The notes under the pieces are model-generated. The model was not told the DNA's origin. It saw only the letters and a list, made by a program, of their open reading frames with translations, and ran no database searches. From the NCBI RefSeq assembly GCF_030944405.1, contig NZ_CP132339.1, positions 2,976,001 to 3,040,000 on the forward strand: a DNA stretch of 64,000 nt. Reading direction: 5' to 3'. Below are positions 18,287 to 26,517 of this stretch, piece after piece. This stretch comes from Janthinobacterium sp. J1-1 (GTDB lineage: Bacteria; Pseudomonadota; Gammaproteobacteria; Burkholderiales; Burkholderiaceae_D). The translations under genes and the position numbers were made by a program. Numbering within the stretch: position 1 is the stretch's first letter; each line of letters starts with the position of its first letter.

Positions 18287-19188
18287 TCCTGGCCATCCCC
18301 GGGCAGTTGCGCGCGGCGATAGTCGAGCGGCGTGCAGCCCACCAGCGCCGTGAATTTTCCGCTGAAATGGGCCTGGTCAAAAAAGCCCAGTTCCTGCGCC
18401 AGGCTGGCCAGGTCGGGCGCATCGGGTTGCGCCAGGCGCCAGATCGCTTCCTGCAGGCGGTAGCGCTGGATGACCCATTTTGGCGGCACCCCCACATAAT
18501 CGGCGAACAGGCGCTGCAGCCGGCGCTCGCCGATCGCCATGTGTTCACACAGTTGCGCCACGCTGACCGGACCGTTGGGCGCGGCGGCTGCAGCGGTCAG
18601 GTGGCGCGCCAGCAAGGCGGCGTCATCGATTTCCGGCAACACCGCCAGCAACATGGATTGTGCCTGCGCCACCATGGCGCCGTCATCGATCTGCCGCAAG
18701 ACCAATGCTTCCGCCTGGCTGGCCGGCATGCCCAGCAGCGCATCGGCGGCGATCGTCCCGTCGGTGAACGAGGACAGCGGCTGGGCGATGAACGGGCGCA
18801 GGCCGCCTGGCGCAAACCGCACACCCAGTACCTTGCCGGCGCCTGCCAAAGGGCGGTCGAAAGCGCCGCGCACCACGCCGTGGATGGCGGTGCGGCCCGC
18901 GTCGAACACCAGATGCGCATTCGGATACGGCAGCACGCGCTGGGTTTCCGGCGCGCGGTCCCGCAGATCCCATGCCACTATCCAGAAATATTCCACAAAC
19001 GGCGCCAGCGCGGCGGCGGGCGGATACGTTGCCAGCCGTATCCGGCGTGCCGTGGCGCGTGGGTCAACGATGCCCTTGGGCACATGCTTGATCTCTGTCA
19101 GTACATTCGCGGCGTTGTCGGCTTTATCCAATATTGTTCTCTCGCCTGGCGTTACGCTGGTGTTTTCGTCTTGATGGAAGGAAACCAT
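18283..19188 (-). CDS. AraC-family transcriptional regulator with DUF6597 sensor domain
   Basis: A product of up to 301 residues. The C-terminal ~110 residues hold two helix-turn-helix motifs (VAQLCEHMAIGERRLQRLFA and LASLAQELGFFDQAHFSGKF, the typical AraC second HTH). The preceding domain, starting near RRIRLATYPP and including VEYFWIVAWD and VLGVRFAPGG, fits the DUF6597 sensor type. The ATG at 19188 overlaps on the opposite strand the ATG of the DUF3224 gene at 19187, so one of the two starts is probably further in; a TTG at 19137 is an alternative here. Target and ligand unknown. Confidence 0.85.
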   Translation of the reverse strand: MVSFHQDENTSVTPGERTILDKADNAANVLTEIKHVPKGIVDPRATARRIRLATYPPAAALAPFVEYFWIVAWDLRDRAPETQRVLPYPNAHLVFDAGRTAIHGVVRGAFDRPLAGAGKVLGVRFAPGGLRPFIAQPLSSFTDGTIAADALLGMPASQAEALVLRQIDDGAMVAQAQSMLLAVLPEIDDAALLARHLTAAAAAPNGPVSVAQLCEHMAIGERRLQRLFADYVGVPPKWVIQRYRLQEAIWRLAQPDAPDLASLAQELGFFDQAHFSGKFTALVGCTPLDYRRAQLPGDGQD

Positions 19189-19699
19189 GCCACCGCACAG
19201 CGCAGTTCGCCCAATGCTGGGCTTGTTGTTTGCCGCATATTGTCAATCGGCGGCGCCCGCTTTCGCGGCACCGCTCATGGAAGGAGATCATCGCATGAGT
19301 ACCCATGTTTCGGGAAGTTTCAACATCACCATGACGCCGGCCACCACGCCGCAACGCTCGGGGCGCACCACGCTGGGCAGGATGCTGCTCGACAAGGTCT
19401 ACAAGGGCGACCTGGCCGCCACCGCCAGCGGCGAGATGCTCAGCGCCGTCACCGACACCAAGGGCGCGGCCGGCTATGTCGCGATCGAGTCCATCACGGG
19501 CGTGCTGCAGGGCCGGCAGGGCAGTTTCGTGGTGCGGCATGCGGGCACCATGGCCGACGGCAAACAGGAACTGTCGATCGTGATCGTGCCCCATTCCGGC
19601 ACCGGCCAGCTGGAGGGTATCAGCGGCACGATGGGTATCCGCATCGAGGGCGGGCAGCATTTCTACGATCTCGATTACCGGTTGCCGGGGGCTCGATAA
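19187..19699 (+). CDS. DUF3224 family protein, possibly secreted
   Basis: The domain part (from STHVSGSFNITM on, ~133 residues) reads as DUF3224, a small beta-barrel family of unknown function related in shape to lipocalin-like or allene oxide cyclase-like barrels. Two starts are possible. ATG 19187 (after GGAAGGA) adds a leader with an Arg, a hydrophobic LLFAAYC stretch and AFA-AP, which looks like a signal peptide. ATG 19295 follows a better AAGGAG at 8 bases and gives a cytosolic 134-residue protein. The choice decides the location of the protein and remains open. Confidence 0.75.
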   Translation: MPPHSAVRPMLGLLFAAYCQSAAPAFAAPLMEGDHRMSTHVSGSFNITMTPATTPQRSGRTTLGRMLLDKVYKGDLAATASGEMLSAVTDTKGAAGYVAIESITGVLQGRQGSFVVRHAGTMADGKQELSIVIVPHSGTGQLEGISGTMGIRIEGGQHFYDLDYRLPGAR

Positions 19700-19704
19700 G
19701 GTGC

Positions 19705-19764
19705 TTGACGGCAGCAGCGATCGTCACTATATTTAGATAATTATCTAATTAGATGTTTATCTTA
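19705..19764 (+). promoter_or_regulatory. arsR-sdpI promoter with two abutting palindromic operators
   Basis: The -35 is TTGACG (19705-19710), the spacer 17 bases and the -10 TATATT (19728-19733). A perfect 16-bp palindrome TTAGATAATTATCTAA occupies 19733-19748, and a near copy TTAGATGTTTATCTTA follows immediately at 19749-19764. Both cover the likely transcription start and leader, ending 2 bases before the arsR ATG. This is a textbook layout for ArsR/SdpR-type autorepression. There is no Shine-Dalgarno sequence. Confidence 0.75.
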
Positions 19765-19766
19765 AT

Positions 19767-20051
19767 ATGAATGCCACCAACAGCGCCTTCAAGGCCATTG
19801 CCGACCCCGCGCGGCGCGAAATCCTGCGGCTGCTGCGGGCCGGCGAGATGACGGCCGGCGAGCTGGCTGGCCACTTCGACATGAGCAAACCCACCATGTC
19901 GCACCATTTTGCGGTGCTGTTCGACGCCGACCTGATCACGCGCCGGCGCGAAGGCCAGACCATCTGGTATGGCCTCAATACCACCGTGCTGCAGGATGTG
20001 CTGGCCTGGATGCTGGACCTGACCGATCTTGACCACAAGGAGAGCAAATGA
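19767..20051 (+). CDS. ArsR-family repressor, SdpR-like
   Basis: A 94-residue winged-helix protein: FKAIADPARREILRLL (residues ~8-23), AGELAGHFDMSKPTMSHHFAVL (recognition helix ~32-53) and the wing RREGQTIWYGLN. No cysteine metal-binding motif is present, so it is not a classic metal sensor. The pairing with an SdpI gene, whose start overlaps the stop here (ATGA, 20048-20051), matches sdpR-sdpI pairs, in which SdpR represses the pair until SdpI sequesters it. The operators just upstream support autoregulation. Confidence 0.9.
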   Translation: MNATNSAFKAIADPARREILRLLRAGEMTAGELAGHFDMSKPTMSHHFAVLFDADLITRRREGQTIWYGLNTTVLQDVLAWMLDLTDLDHKESK

Positions 20052-20707
20052 TGAAAGCGCGCTTTATCGCACTGAGCCTGTTGTTGATTGCGGCCGTCAG
20101 CGCCGCCATCGTGCATGCCTGGCCGCAGTTGCCGGAAGTGGTGGCGGTACACTGGAACTGGCGCGGCGAGGCCGACAGTTACGCGCCGCGCGCGGTGCTG
20201 TGGTTGCTGGGGCCGGGGCTGATGGCCGTCATCATGCTGCTGGCCTTGCTGCTGCCGCCGCTGTCACCACGCCAGCATGAGGTGGAACCGTTCGAAGCGA
20301 CCTACTATTACAACTTCGGCGTCGGGCTGGTGCTGCTGGCGTATGTGCAAGGCCTGGTGCTGGCCAGCGCTGTCGGCATGGCGGTGCCGATCGACCGCGC
20401 GGTGCCGGCCGGGCTGTTCGTGATGCTGATATTGGCCGGCAATCCCATGGGCAAGGTACGGCGCAATTTTTACCTGGGCATCCGCACGCCGTGGACCTTG
20501 TCCAGCGAGCGCGTCTGGTACGCCACGCACCGCTTTGCGGCCAGGCTGATGGTCGGCAGCGGGCTGCTGGGGTTTTGCATGCTGGCGGCGGGCGTGCCCG
20601 GCTGGCTGCTGCTGGTGCCGGCGATTGCCTGGGCGCCGGTGGCCGTGCTGTACTCGCTGCTGCGGTACAAGCGGCTCGATATGCACTCACAAGGGGACGC
20701 GCAATGA
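20048..20707 (+). CDS. sdpI: SdpI-family membrane protein (DUF1648)
   Basis: A 219-residue protein with about six membrane segments. The first ~60 residues carry the DUF1648 signature (LPEVVAVHWNWRGEADSYAPR), and the second half has NPMGKVRRNFYLGIRTPWTLSSERVWYATH, typical of SdpI. In Bacillus SdpI gives immunity to the SdpC toxin and also captures the SdpR repressor. Proteobacterial homologues have no known toxin partner; none is seen here. It is overlapped by 4 bases at both ends, with arsR before and the hydrolase after. Confidence 0.88.
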   Translation: MMKARFIALSLLLIAAVSAAIVHAWPQLPEVVAVHWNWRGEADSYAPRAVLWLLGPGLMAVIMLLALLLPPLSPRQHEVEPFEATYYYNFGVGLVLLAYVQGLVLASAVGMAVPIDRAVPAGLFVMLILAGNPMGKVRRNFYLGIRTPWTLSSERVWYATHRFAARLMVGSGLLGFCMLAAGVPGWLLLVPAIAWAPVAVLYSLLRYKRLDMHSQGDAQ

Positions 20708-21651
20708 TGCGATGGATATGCGGTGTGCTGGTCATGCTGCTGGCCTTGCCGGCGCACGCTGCCGCTGGCGAGCAGGAAGTGATCCTGGCAGTGCAGGGCG
20801 GCGTGCTGCATGGCACTTTGTCGCTGCCGGCGGTGGAGGGCAGGGGGCCGGTGGTGCTGCTGCATGCCGGTTCCGGCCCGACCGACCGCGATGGCAACAG
20901 CGCCGCGCTGCCGGGCCGCAATGATTCCTTGCGCATGGTGGCCGATGCGCTGGCGCGCGCCGGCATCGCGACGCTGCGCTACGACAAGCGCGGCGTCGGC
21001 GCCAGCGCGCTGCCTGGCGTGCGCGAGGCCGATTTGCGGTTGGACCACTATATCGATGACGCCACCGCATGGCTGCGGCAGCTGCGCGCCGATCCGCGCT
21101 TTTCACGCATCGTGATGGCCGGCCATAGCGAAGGCGCCCAGATTGCGGCAGTCGCCTGCGAAAAGGCGCCTGCTGACGCCTGCATCCTGATTGCCGGTGC
21201 AGGCAGCGGGGTGGACGATATCCTGCGCACGCAGTTGAAGCCGCGCCTGCCGGCCGAGCTGTATGCGCAGAACGAGCGCATCTTGCTGGCGCTCAAACGG
21301 GGCGAGCAGGTAGAAGACGTGCCGCCAGCCTTGCTGGCGCTATACCGGCCGTCGGTGCAGCCGTATTTGATTTCGTCGCTGAAGGTCGACCCGCGCGCGG
21401 CCGTGGCCGCCTTGCGCATGCCGGTCTTGATGGTGCAGGGGACAACCGATCTGCAGGTGTCGGTGGCCGATGCCCAGGCCTTGTCGGCTGCCGCGCCGAA
21501 GGCGAAGCTGGTGATCGTGCCGGGCATGAATCATGTGCTGAAGCTGGCCGGTGGCGACCTGGCGCAGCAACTGCCGTCCTACGGCGATCCGGAGTTGCCG
21601 CTGGCGCCCGCCCTGGTCGACGCCGTGACGGCATTCGTTCAGGGGCATTGA
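20704..21651 (+). CDS. Exported alpha/beta hydrolase
   Basis: The start ATG at 20704 overlaps the sdpI stop by 4 bases, so it is the third gene of the arsR-sdpI operon. The 315-residue product has a signal peptide (LVMLLALPAHAAA, cleavage near residue 20). The nucleophile elbow is GHSEG (near residue 140), the oxyanion region HAGSGPTDRDGN is near 57-68, an acid lies in VQGTTDLQV, and the catalytic His in GMNHVLK near the C-terminus. Domain order fits the S9/dienelactone hydrolase-like peptidase or esterase group. Substrate unknown. Confidence 0.88.
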   Translation: MMRWICGVLVMLLALPAHAAAGEQEVILAVQGGVLHGTLSLPAVEGRGPVVLLHAGSGPTDRDGNSAALPGRNDSLRMVADALARAGIATLRYDKRGVGASALPGVREADLRLDHYIDDATAWLRQLRADPRFSRIVMAGHSEGAQIAAVACEKAPADACILIAGAGSGVDDILRTQLKPRLPAELYAQNERILLALKRGEQVEDVPPALLALYRPSVQPYLISSLKVDPRAAVAALRMPVLMVQGTTDLQVSVADAQALSAAAPKAKLVIVPGMNHVLKLAGGDLAQQLPSYGDPELPLAPALVDAVTAFVQGH

Positions 21652-21666
21652 GGGGGAGCGGGGGCG

Positions 21667-21761
21667 GTAGGTCGGATTAGCGCGCAAGCGCGTAATCCGA
21701 CATCATGGTTGGCGCCGGCGATGGACTCGGATTACGCGGCGTTGCCGCTAATCCGACCTAC
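21667..21761. repeat. REP/BIME-like palindromic element with nested hairpins
   Basis: A 95-base element between two convergent genes. Its ends are exact 16-base inverted copies (GTAGGTCGGATTAGCG at 21667-21682, reverse complement at 21746-21761). Each half also folds on itself: GTCGGATTA pairs with TAATCCGAC in the left half and TCGGATTA with TAATCCGA in the right, with GC-rich inner stems. This is the layout of repetitive extragenic palindromes spread by RAYT transposases. It may also stop transcription from both sides. Confidence 0.75.
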
Positions 21762-21775
21762 GCATCCGATAACAG

Positions 21776-23863
21776 TTACTTGCCCAGGATCGACGTCACG
21801 TTGTCGGTTCCCGGTGCGCCGAACAGCTGCTGCTTGAGGATATGCAACTGGTCGCGCACCTGCGCCGCTTTTTCGAACTCCAGGTTCTTGGCGTGGTCGA
21901 CCATCAGTTTTTCCAGGCGCTTGATTTCCTTGCTGACCTGTTTCTCGCTCATCGCTTCGAACTTGGCCGTTTCCTGCGCCACCTGCAGGTTTTCGCGTGC
22001 TTCCTGCGGGCTGTAGACGCCGTCGATCATTTCGCGGATCGATTTTTTGACGCCGATCGGAATGATGTTGTTGGCCGTATTGAACGCGATCTGCTTGGCG
22101 CGGCGCCGTTCCGTCTCGTCGATGGCGCGGCGCATGGAATCGGTGATGCGGTCGCCGTACAGGATCGCGGTGCCGTTCAGGTTGCGCGCGGCGCGGCCGA
22201 TGGTCTGGATCAGGCTGCGTTCGGACCGCAAGAAACCTTCCTTGTCCGCATCGAGAATGGCGACCAGCGACACTTCCGGCAAGTCCAGCCCTTCACGCAG
22301 CAAGTTGATGCCGACCAGCACGTCAAACGTGCCCAGGCGCAGGTCGCGCAAAATCTCCACACGTTCCACGGTTTCGATATCGCTGTGCAGGTAGCGCACC
22401 TTGATGCCATGGTCGCTCAAATACTCCGTCAGCTGCTCGGACATGCGCTTGGTCAGGGTGGTGACCAGCACGCGTTCGTCCTTCTTGATGCGCTCGACGA
22501 TTTCCGACATCAGGTCGTCGACCTGGCTGCTGGCCGGGCGCACGATGATCTGCGGATCGACCAGGCCGGTCGGGCGCACCACCTGTTCCACCACCTGGTC
22601 GGAATGCTGTTTCTCGTACTCGGCCGGCGTGGCCGAGACGAAGATCGTCTGCCGCATCTTCTGTTCGAATTCCTCGAATTTCAAGGGCCGGTTGTCAAGC
22701 GCGGACGGCAGGCGGAAGCCGTAGTCGACCAGGTTGGTCTTGCGCGAACGGTCGCCGTTGTACATGGCGCTGAGCTGGCCCGTCAGCACGTGCGACTCGT
22801 CGAGGAACATGATGGCGTCGGGCGGCAGATAGTCGACCAGGGTCGGCGGCGGCTCGCCCGGCAGCGCGCCGGACAGATGGCGCGAGTAGTTCTCGATGCC
22901 CTTGGTAAAGCCGATCTCGGCCATCATTTCCAGATCAAAACGCGTGCGCTGCTCCAGACGCTGCTCTTCGATCAGCTTGTTTTCCTTGCGGAAAAATTCA
23001 AGGCGGTCGCGCAGCTCGTCCTTGATGGTTTCGACGGCGCGCAGCACGGTCGAACGCGGCGTCACATAGTGCGAACCCGGATACACCGTAAAGCGCGGAA
23101 TCTTCTGCCGCACGCGGCCCGTCAGCGGGTCGAACAGCTGGATCGATTCGATCTCGTCGTCGAACATTTCCAGGCGCACGGCCAGCTCGGCGTGCTCGGC
23201 CGGAAAGATGTCGATGGTGTCGCCGCGCACGCGGAAAGTGCCGCGGCCAAAGTCCACTTCGTTGCGCGTGTATTGCATCTGGATCAGGCGCGCGATCACG
23301 TCGCGCTGGCTGACTTTATCCTTCACGCGCAAGGTGAGAATCATCTGGTGGTATTCGTTCGGATTACCGATACCGTAGATGGCCGACACCGTGGCGACGA
23401 TCACCACGTCGCGCCGTTCCATCAGCGACTTGGTGCACGACAGGCGCATCTGCTCGATATGCTCGTTGATCGAGGAATCTTTCTCGATGAACAGGTCGCG
23501 CTGCGGCACATACGCTTCAGGCTGGTAGTAATCGTAGTAGCTGACGAAGTACTCGACCGCGTTCTGCGGAAAGAAGTCGCGGAACTCGCTGTACAACTGC
23601 GCGGCCAGGGTCTTGTTCGGCGCAAAGATGATGGCCGGCCGGCCCATGCGCGCGATCACGTTGGCCATCGTGTAGGTCTTGCCCGAACCCGTCACGCCGA
23701 GCAGGGTCTGGAAGGCCAGGCCGTCATTAATGCCTTCTGATAATTGCTCGATCGCGGTCGGCTGGTCGCCGGCCGGCAGGAACGGTTGATGCAGCTTGAA
23801 GGGCGAATCGGGGAAGGTAACGACTGTCGGTTCGGTGTCGTTGACGTTGGATAAATCGGGCAT
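21776..23863 (-). CDS. uvrB: UvrABC excinuclease subunit B
   Basis: A 695-residue protein of normal family length. Walker [11 protein letters not shown] is at residues ~44-53 after [13 protein letters not shown], the damage-probing beta-hairpin region is [12 protein letters not shown] (~108-119), Walker B-type DESHVL (~353), motif [11 protein letters not shown] (~555), and a C-terminal UVR motif with [13 protein letters not shown]. UvrB verifies DNA damage handed over by UvrA and recruits UvrC in nucleotide excision repair. It is divergent from the aminotransferase gene across 119 bases; a TTGACA on its strand (23939-23934) with TAATAC 15 bases on is a possible promoter. I see no LexA box. 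Confidence 0.98.
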   Translation of the reverse strand: MPDLSNVNDTEPTVVTFPDSPFKLHQPFLPAGDQPTAIEQLSEGINDGLAFQTLLGVTGSGKTYTMANVIARMGRPAIIFAPNKTLAAQLYSEFRDFFPQNAVEYFVSYYDYYQPEAYVPQRDLFIEKDSSINEHIEQMRLSCTKSLMERRDVVIVATVSAIYGIGNPNEYHQMILTLRVKDKVSQRDVIARLIQMQYTRNEVDFGRGTFRVRGDTIDIFPAEHAELAVRLEMFDDEIESIQLFDPLTGRVRQKIPRFTVYPGSHYVTPRSTVLRAVETIKDELRDRLEFFRKENKLIEEQRLEQRTRFDLEMMAEIGFTKGIENYSRHLSGALPGEPPPTLVDYLPPDAIMFLDESHVLTGQLSAMYNGDRSRKTNLVDYGFRLPSALDNRPLKFEEFEQKMRQTIFVSATPAEYEKQHSDQVVEQVVRPTGLVDPQIIVRPASSQVDDLMSEIVERIKKDERVLVTTLTKRMSEQLTEYLSDHGIKVRYLHSDIETVERVEILRDLRLGTFDVLVGINLLREGLDLPEVSLVAILDADKEGFLRSERSLIQTIGRAARNLNGTAILYGDRITDSMRRAIDETERRRAKQIAFNTANNIIPIGVKKSIREMIDGVYSPQEARENLQVAQETAKFEAMSEKQVSKEIKRLEKLMVDHAKNLEFEKAAQVRDQLHILKQQLFGAPGTDNVTSILGK

Positions 23864-23982
23864 GTGAATCAGACCTTTGTTAGAATAGACCTCTGCTGGC
23901 GGCCCCGAAGCAGTATTAACGTTATTTGGGCGCTGTCAACAACTCCGCTGTGAACCTGCTTCCAATCGAATCCAATCTTATC

Positions 23983-25197
23983 ATGACGAACCCAACTGTT
24001 TCTGCCAGTCTGTTTAGCGCCATCGAGATGGCCCCACGTGACCCGATCCTGGGTATCACCGAAGCATTTAACGCGGACCAGAATCCCGCTAAAATCAATC
24101 TCGGCGTCGGCGTTTATTATGACGACAACGGCAAAGTGCCTCTGTTAGCTTGCGTACGCAAAGCTGAAGCGATCCTGATCGAACAGGCCGCGCCACGCAC
24201 CTACCTGCCGATCGAAGGCCTCGCGGCTTACGATAAAGCTGTACAAGAACTGGTATTTGGGGCTGATAGTGCCGTGATTCAAGAGCGCCGCGCGATTACC
24301 GTGCAAGCCATCGGCGGCACCGGCGCACTGAAGATCGGCGCAGACTTCCTGCAGCGTTTCGCACCCGGTGCCCAGGTCTATATCAGTGACCCGAGCTGGG
24401 AAAATCACCGCGCGCTGTTCGAAAGCGCCGGCTTCGTAGTCAACAACTACACCTATTATGACGCCGCCACCCATGGCGTCGATTTTGAAGGCATGCTGGC
24501 CAGCCTGAATAACATGCCGGCCGGCTCCATCGTGCTGCTGCACGCCTGCTGCCACAACCCGACTGGCGCCGACCTGACTGTCGCCCAGTGGGACCAGATC
24601 ATTTCCGTAGTGACCACGCGCGGCCTGGTGCCGTTCCTCGACATGGCCTACCAGGGCTTCGCCAACGGCATCGCCGAAGACGGCGCCGTGGTGCAGCGCT
24701 TTGCCGACGCCGGCGGCCCGCTGCTGGTATCGAACTCGTTCTCGAAGTCGTTCTCGCTGTATGGCGAGCGCGTCGGCGCCCTGAGCGTGGTCGCCTCCAG
24801 CGCCGAAGAAGCGACGCGTTTGCTGTCGCAACTGAAACGCGTGGTGCGCACCAACTACTCGAACCCGCCAGTGCACGGCGGCAAGGTCGTCGCCACCGTG
24901 CTGTCGACCCCGGAACTGCGCCAGCTGTGGGAAGAAGAGCTGGCCGGCATGCGCGTGCGCATCCGCGAAATGCGCAACGCCTTCGTTGAAAAACTGAAGG
25001 AAAAAGCGCCAGGCCACGACTTCGAATTCGTGCGCCAGCAAATCGGCATGTTCTCGTATTCCGGCCTGACCAAAGAGCAAGTGGCATCGCTGCGCGAGCA
25101 GTCGATCTACGCCGTCGACACCGGTCGTATCTGCGTGGCAGCATTGAATTCGCGCAATATCGACATCGTTATTGACGCGATTGCCAAAGTGCTTTAA
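23983..25197 (+). CDS. Aromatic amino acid / aspartate aminotransferase
   Basis: A 404-residue class I aminotransferase of the AspC/TyrB group. The start is the ATG at 23983, since family members begin with SLFSAIEMAPRDPILG; no clear Shine-Dalgarno is visible. The PLP-binding Lys is in SNSFSKSFSLYGERVG (~residue 253), preceded by CHNPTGADL (~190) and DMAYQGF (~222); the C-terminal substrate Arg is in TGRICVAALN. It transfers amino groups between aspartate, phenylalanine or tyrosine and 2-oxoglutarate with PLP. Sequence does not settle tyrB versus aspC. Confidence 0.94.
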   Translation: MTNPTVSASLFSAIEMAPRDPILGITEAFNADQNPAKINLGVGVYYDDNGKVPLLACVRKAEAILIEQAAPRTYLPIEGLAAYDKAVQELVFGADSAVIQERRAITVQAIGGTGALKIGADFLQRFAPGAQVYISDPSWENHRALFESAGFVVNNYTYYDAATHGVDFEGMLASLNNMPAGSIVLLHACCHNPTGADLTVAQWDQIISVVTTRGLVPFLDMAYQGFANGIAEDGAVVQRFADAGGPLLVSNSFSKSFSLYGERVGALSVVASSAEEATRLLSQLKRVVRTNYSNPPVHGGKVVATVLSTPELRQLWEEELAGMRVRIREMRNAFVEKLKEKAPGHDFEFVRQQIGMFSYSGLTKEQVASLREQSIYAVDTGRICVAALNSRNIDIVIDAIAKVL

Positions 25198-25287
25198 GAT
25201 CTTGCTTCTTCGGCGCTGCTTGCAAGAGTGGCGCCGAAGGCAGTAGAAAGTCGGTAGTAACGTAGCAAGTTGAGTGTTAAACGAGAC

Positions 25288-25316
25288 TTGCAAATGCGAA
25301 ATGAACGACATATAAT
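25288..25316 (+). promoter_or_regulatory. Promoter of tRNA-Asn copy 1
   Basis: TTGCAA at 25288-25293, 17-base spacer, perfect TATAAT at 25311-25316, ending 11 bases before the mature tRNA. Confidence 0.8.
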
Positions 25317-25327
25317 ATTGCCTCTTT

Positions 25328-25403
25328 TCCCTGATAGCTCAGTTGGTAGAGCGACGGACTGTTAATCCGCAGGTCCCTGGTTCGAGTCCAGGTCGGGGAG
25401 CCA
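25328..25403 (+). tRNA. tRNA-Asn (GTT), copy 1
   Basis: A 76-base cloverleaf with encoded CCA. The acceptor stem TCCCTGA pairs with TCGGGGA, the D-loop AGCTCAGTTGGTAGAGC and T-loop GGTTCGAGTCC are canonical, and the anticodon GTT is at 25361-25363. Identical to the copies at 26331 and 40601. Confidence 0.98.
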
Positions 25404-25410
25404 GAATTTG

Positions 25411-25439
25411 AAAGCCACGTTGAAAAACGTGGCTTTTTT
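25411..25439 (+). terminator. Rho-independent terminator of tRNA-Asn copy 1
   Basis: A perfect 11-bp stem (AAAGCCACGTT / AACGTGGCTTT) with a GAAA loop, followed by a T-run ending at 25439, 8 bases after the tRNA. Confidence 0.85.
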
Positions 25440-25472
25440 CATTTCAGCGCCACTTTCCGCCGGAGCACGCCC

Positions 25473-25868
25473 ATGCCAGACCAGATCGATCCCGCTTCCC
25501 CTGACTTGCCGTTCCAGGCCCGCGTCGCCCCCTGGGTCGCCGCCTGCTTCGGCGAGCAACTGGCCAACGACCCGGCCGAGCGCAACCATCGCTTCCTGGA
25601 GGAGTCGCTGGAACTGGCCCAGGCCTGCGGCGCCACGGCCGCCGAGGCGCACCGCATCGTCGACTATGTATTTGGCCGCGACACCGGCGAGAAAGCGCAG
25701 GAAATCGGCGGCGTGATGGTCACCCTGGCGGCCCTGTGCCAGGCGCAGGGCCTGGACATGCACGAGGCCGGCGAGCGCGAACTGGCGCTGGTCTGGGAAA
25801 AGATCGCCGCCATCCGCGCCAAGCGCGCCGGCAAGCCATCTTTTGCGCCTTGCCACCCGCTTTCCTGA
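25473..25868 (+). CDS. MazG-like all-alpha NTP pyrophosphohydrolase
   Basis: A 131-residue, mainly helical protein. FLEESLELAQACG (residues ~43-55) carries the ExxE metal-binding motif of all-alpha NTP pyrophosphohydrolases, and GEKAQEIGGVMVTLAALC (~72-89) is the second acidic helix. Small MazG-like enzymes of this kind clear non-canonical or excess nucleoside triphosphates and are common in phages and bacteria. The gene sits between tRNA-Asn copies 1 and 2, 33 bases after the tRNA terminator. Confidence 0.72.
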   Translation: MPDQIDPASPDLPFQARVAPWVAACFGEQLANDPAERNHRFLEESLELAQACGATAAEAHRIVDYVFGRDTGEKAQEIGGVMVTLAALCQAQGLDMHEAGERELALVWEKIAAIRAKRAGKPSFAPCHPLS

Positions 25869-25910
25869 TTTGCGCTATCCTTTCCAGACGTTACCAGAAG
25901 GATAGCCACC

Positions 25911-26237
25911 ATGACCTGCACCGCCGCCTTGCGCCATATTGTCCTGTGCGAATTCAACAGCGACATCACGCCCGCCAAACACGCCGAGCTTGTGTATGAA
26001 TTTTCCCTGCTCAAGGAAAGCGTGCCCGGCGTATTGCAATTCGAATGGGGCGAGAACGTCAGTCCGGAAGGGCTCGACGACGGCTTTACCGACTGCTTCA
26101 CCCTGACCTTCGACGGCGCCGCCGCGCGCGACGTCTACCTGACCCATCCCGCCCACCTGGCCTTCGTCGAACTGCTCAAGCCCTGGCTGGCGCGGGTGCT
26201 GGTATTCGACTACTTTCCGCAGGAAGTGCCCGGTTGA
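25911..26237 (+). CDS. Dabb-family stress-responsive A/B barrel protein
   Basis: A 108-residue protein with the Dabb pattern: LRHIVLCEFNSDITPAKHAE at the start, VPGVLQFEWGENVSPEG in the middle (~38-54), DVYLTHPAHLAFVELLKPW (~76-94) and VFDYF at the end. Dabb proteins are small dimeric ferredoxin-like barrels, some linked to stress and some enzymatic; nothing here fixes a substrate. It lies 42 bases after the MazG-like gene, and AGAAGGA precedes the start. Confidence 0.88.
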   Translation: MTCTAALRHIVLCEFNSDITPAKHAELVYEFSLLKESVPGVLQFEWGENVSPEGLDDGFTDCFTLTFDGAAARDVYLTHPAHLAFVELLKPWLARVLVFDYFPQEVPG

Positions 26238-26290
26238 TTTGTCTATGAAAAGCAGGGTGGGGCGCCGCTAAAATTTTTCCAGCCGGAATC

Positions 26291-26319
26291 TGGACAGCTG
26301 AAAAACCGGCGTATATAAT
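26291..26319 (+). promoter_or_regulatory. Promoter of tRNA-Asn copy 2
   Basis: TGGACA at 26291-26296, 17-base spacer, TATAAT at 26314-26319. From 26307 the sequence is identical to the promoter of copy 3. Confidence 0.85.
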
Positions 26320-26330
26320 ACGGCCTCACT

Positions 26331-26406
26331 TCCCTGATAGCTCAGTTGGTAGAGCGACGGACTGTTAATCCGCAGGTCCCTGGTTCGAGTCCAGGTCGGG
26401 GAGCCA
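26331..26406 (+). tRNA. tRNA-Asn (GTT), copy 2
   Basis: Identical to the tRNA at 25328 over all 76 bases, including CCA. It marks the left edge of the defence island that begins about 110 bases downstream. Confidence 0.98.
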
Positions 26407-26413
26407 GAATACA

Positions 26414-26454
26414 AGCGGCCCCGCGAGAAATCGCGGGGCCGCTTTCGTTCGTTT
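26414..26454 (+). terminator. Rho-independent terminator of tRNA-Asn copy 2
   Basis: A perfect 13-bp GC-rich stem (AGCGGCCCCGCGA / TCGCGGGGCCGCT) with GAAA loop at 26427-26430, followed by TTCGTTCGTTT. Beyond it another perfect hairpin, ATATTCCCC-ACTT-GGGGAATAT (26464-26485), lies between this terminator and the convergent PIN gene; it has no U-run and may be a boundary or recombination relic. Confidence 0.85.
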
Positions 26455-26517
26455 ATTTCCCAGATATTCCCCACTTGGGGAATATTTCATGCGGGAACGG
26501 CTTTGAAAGACGTGCAC

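Noticed and set aside
23864..23982. LexA box before uvrB
   Set aside because: CTGTCAAC is present, but no CTG-N10-CAG dyad follows.
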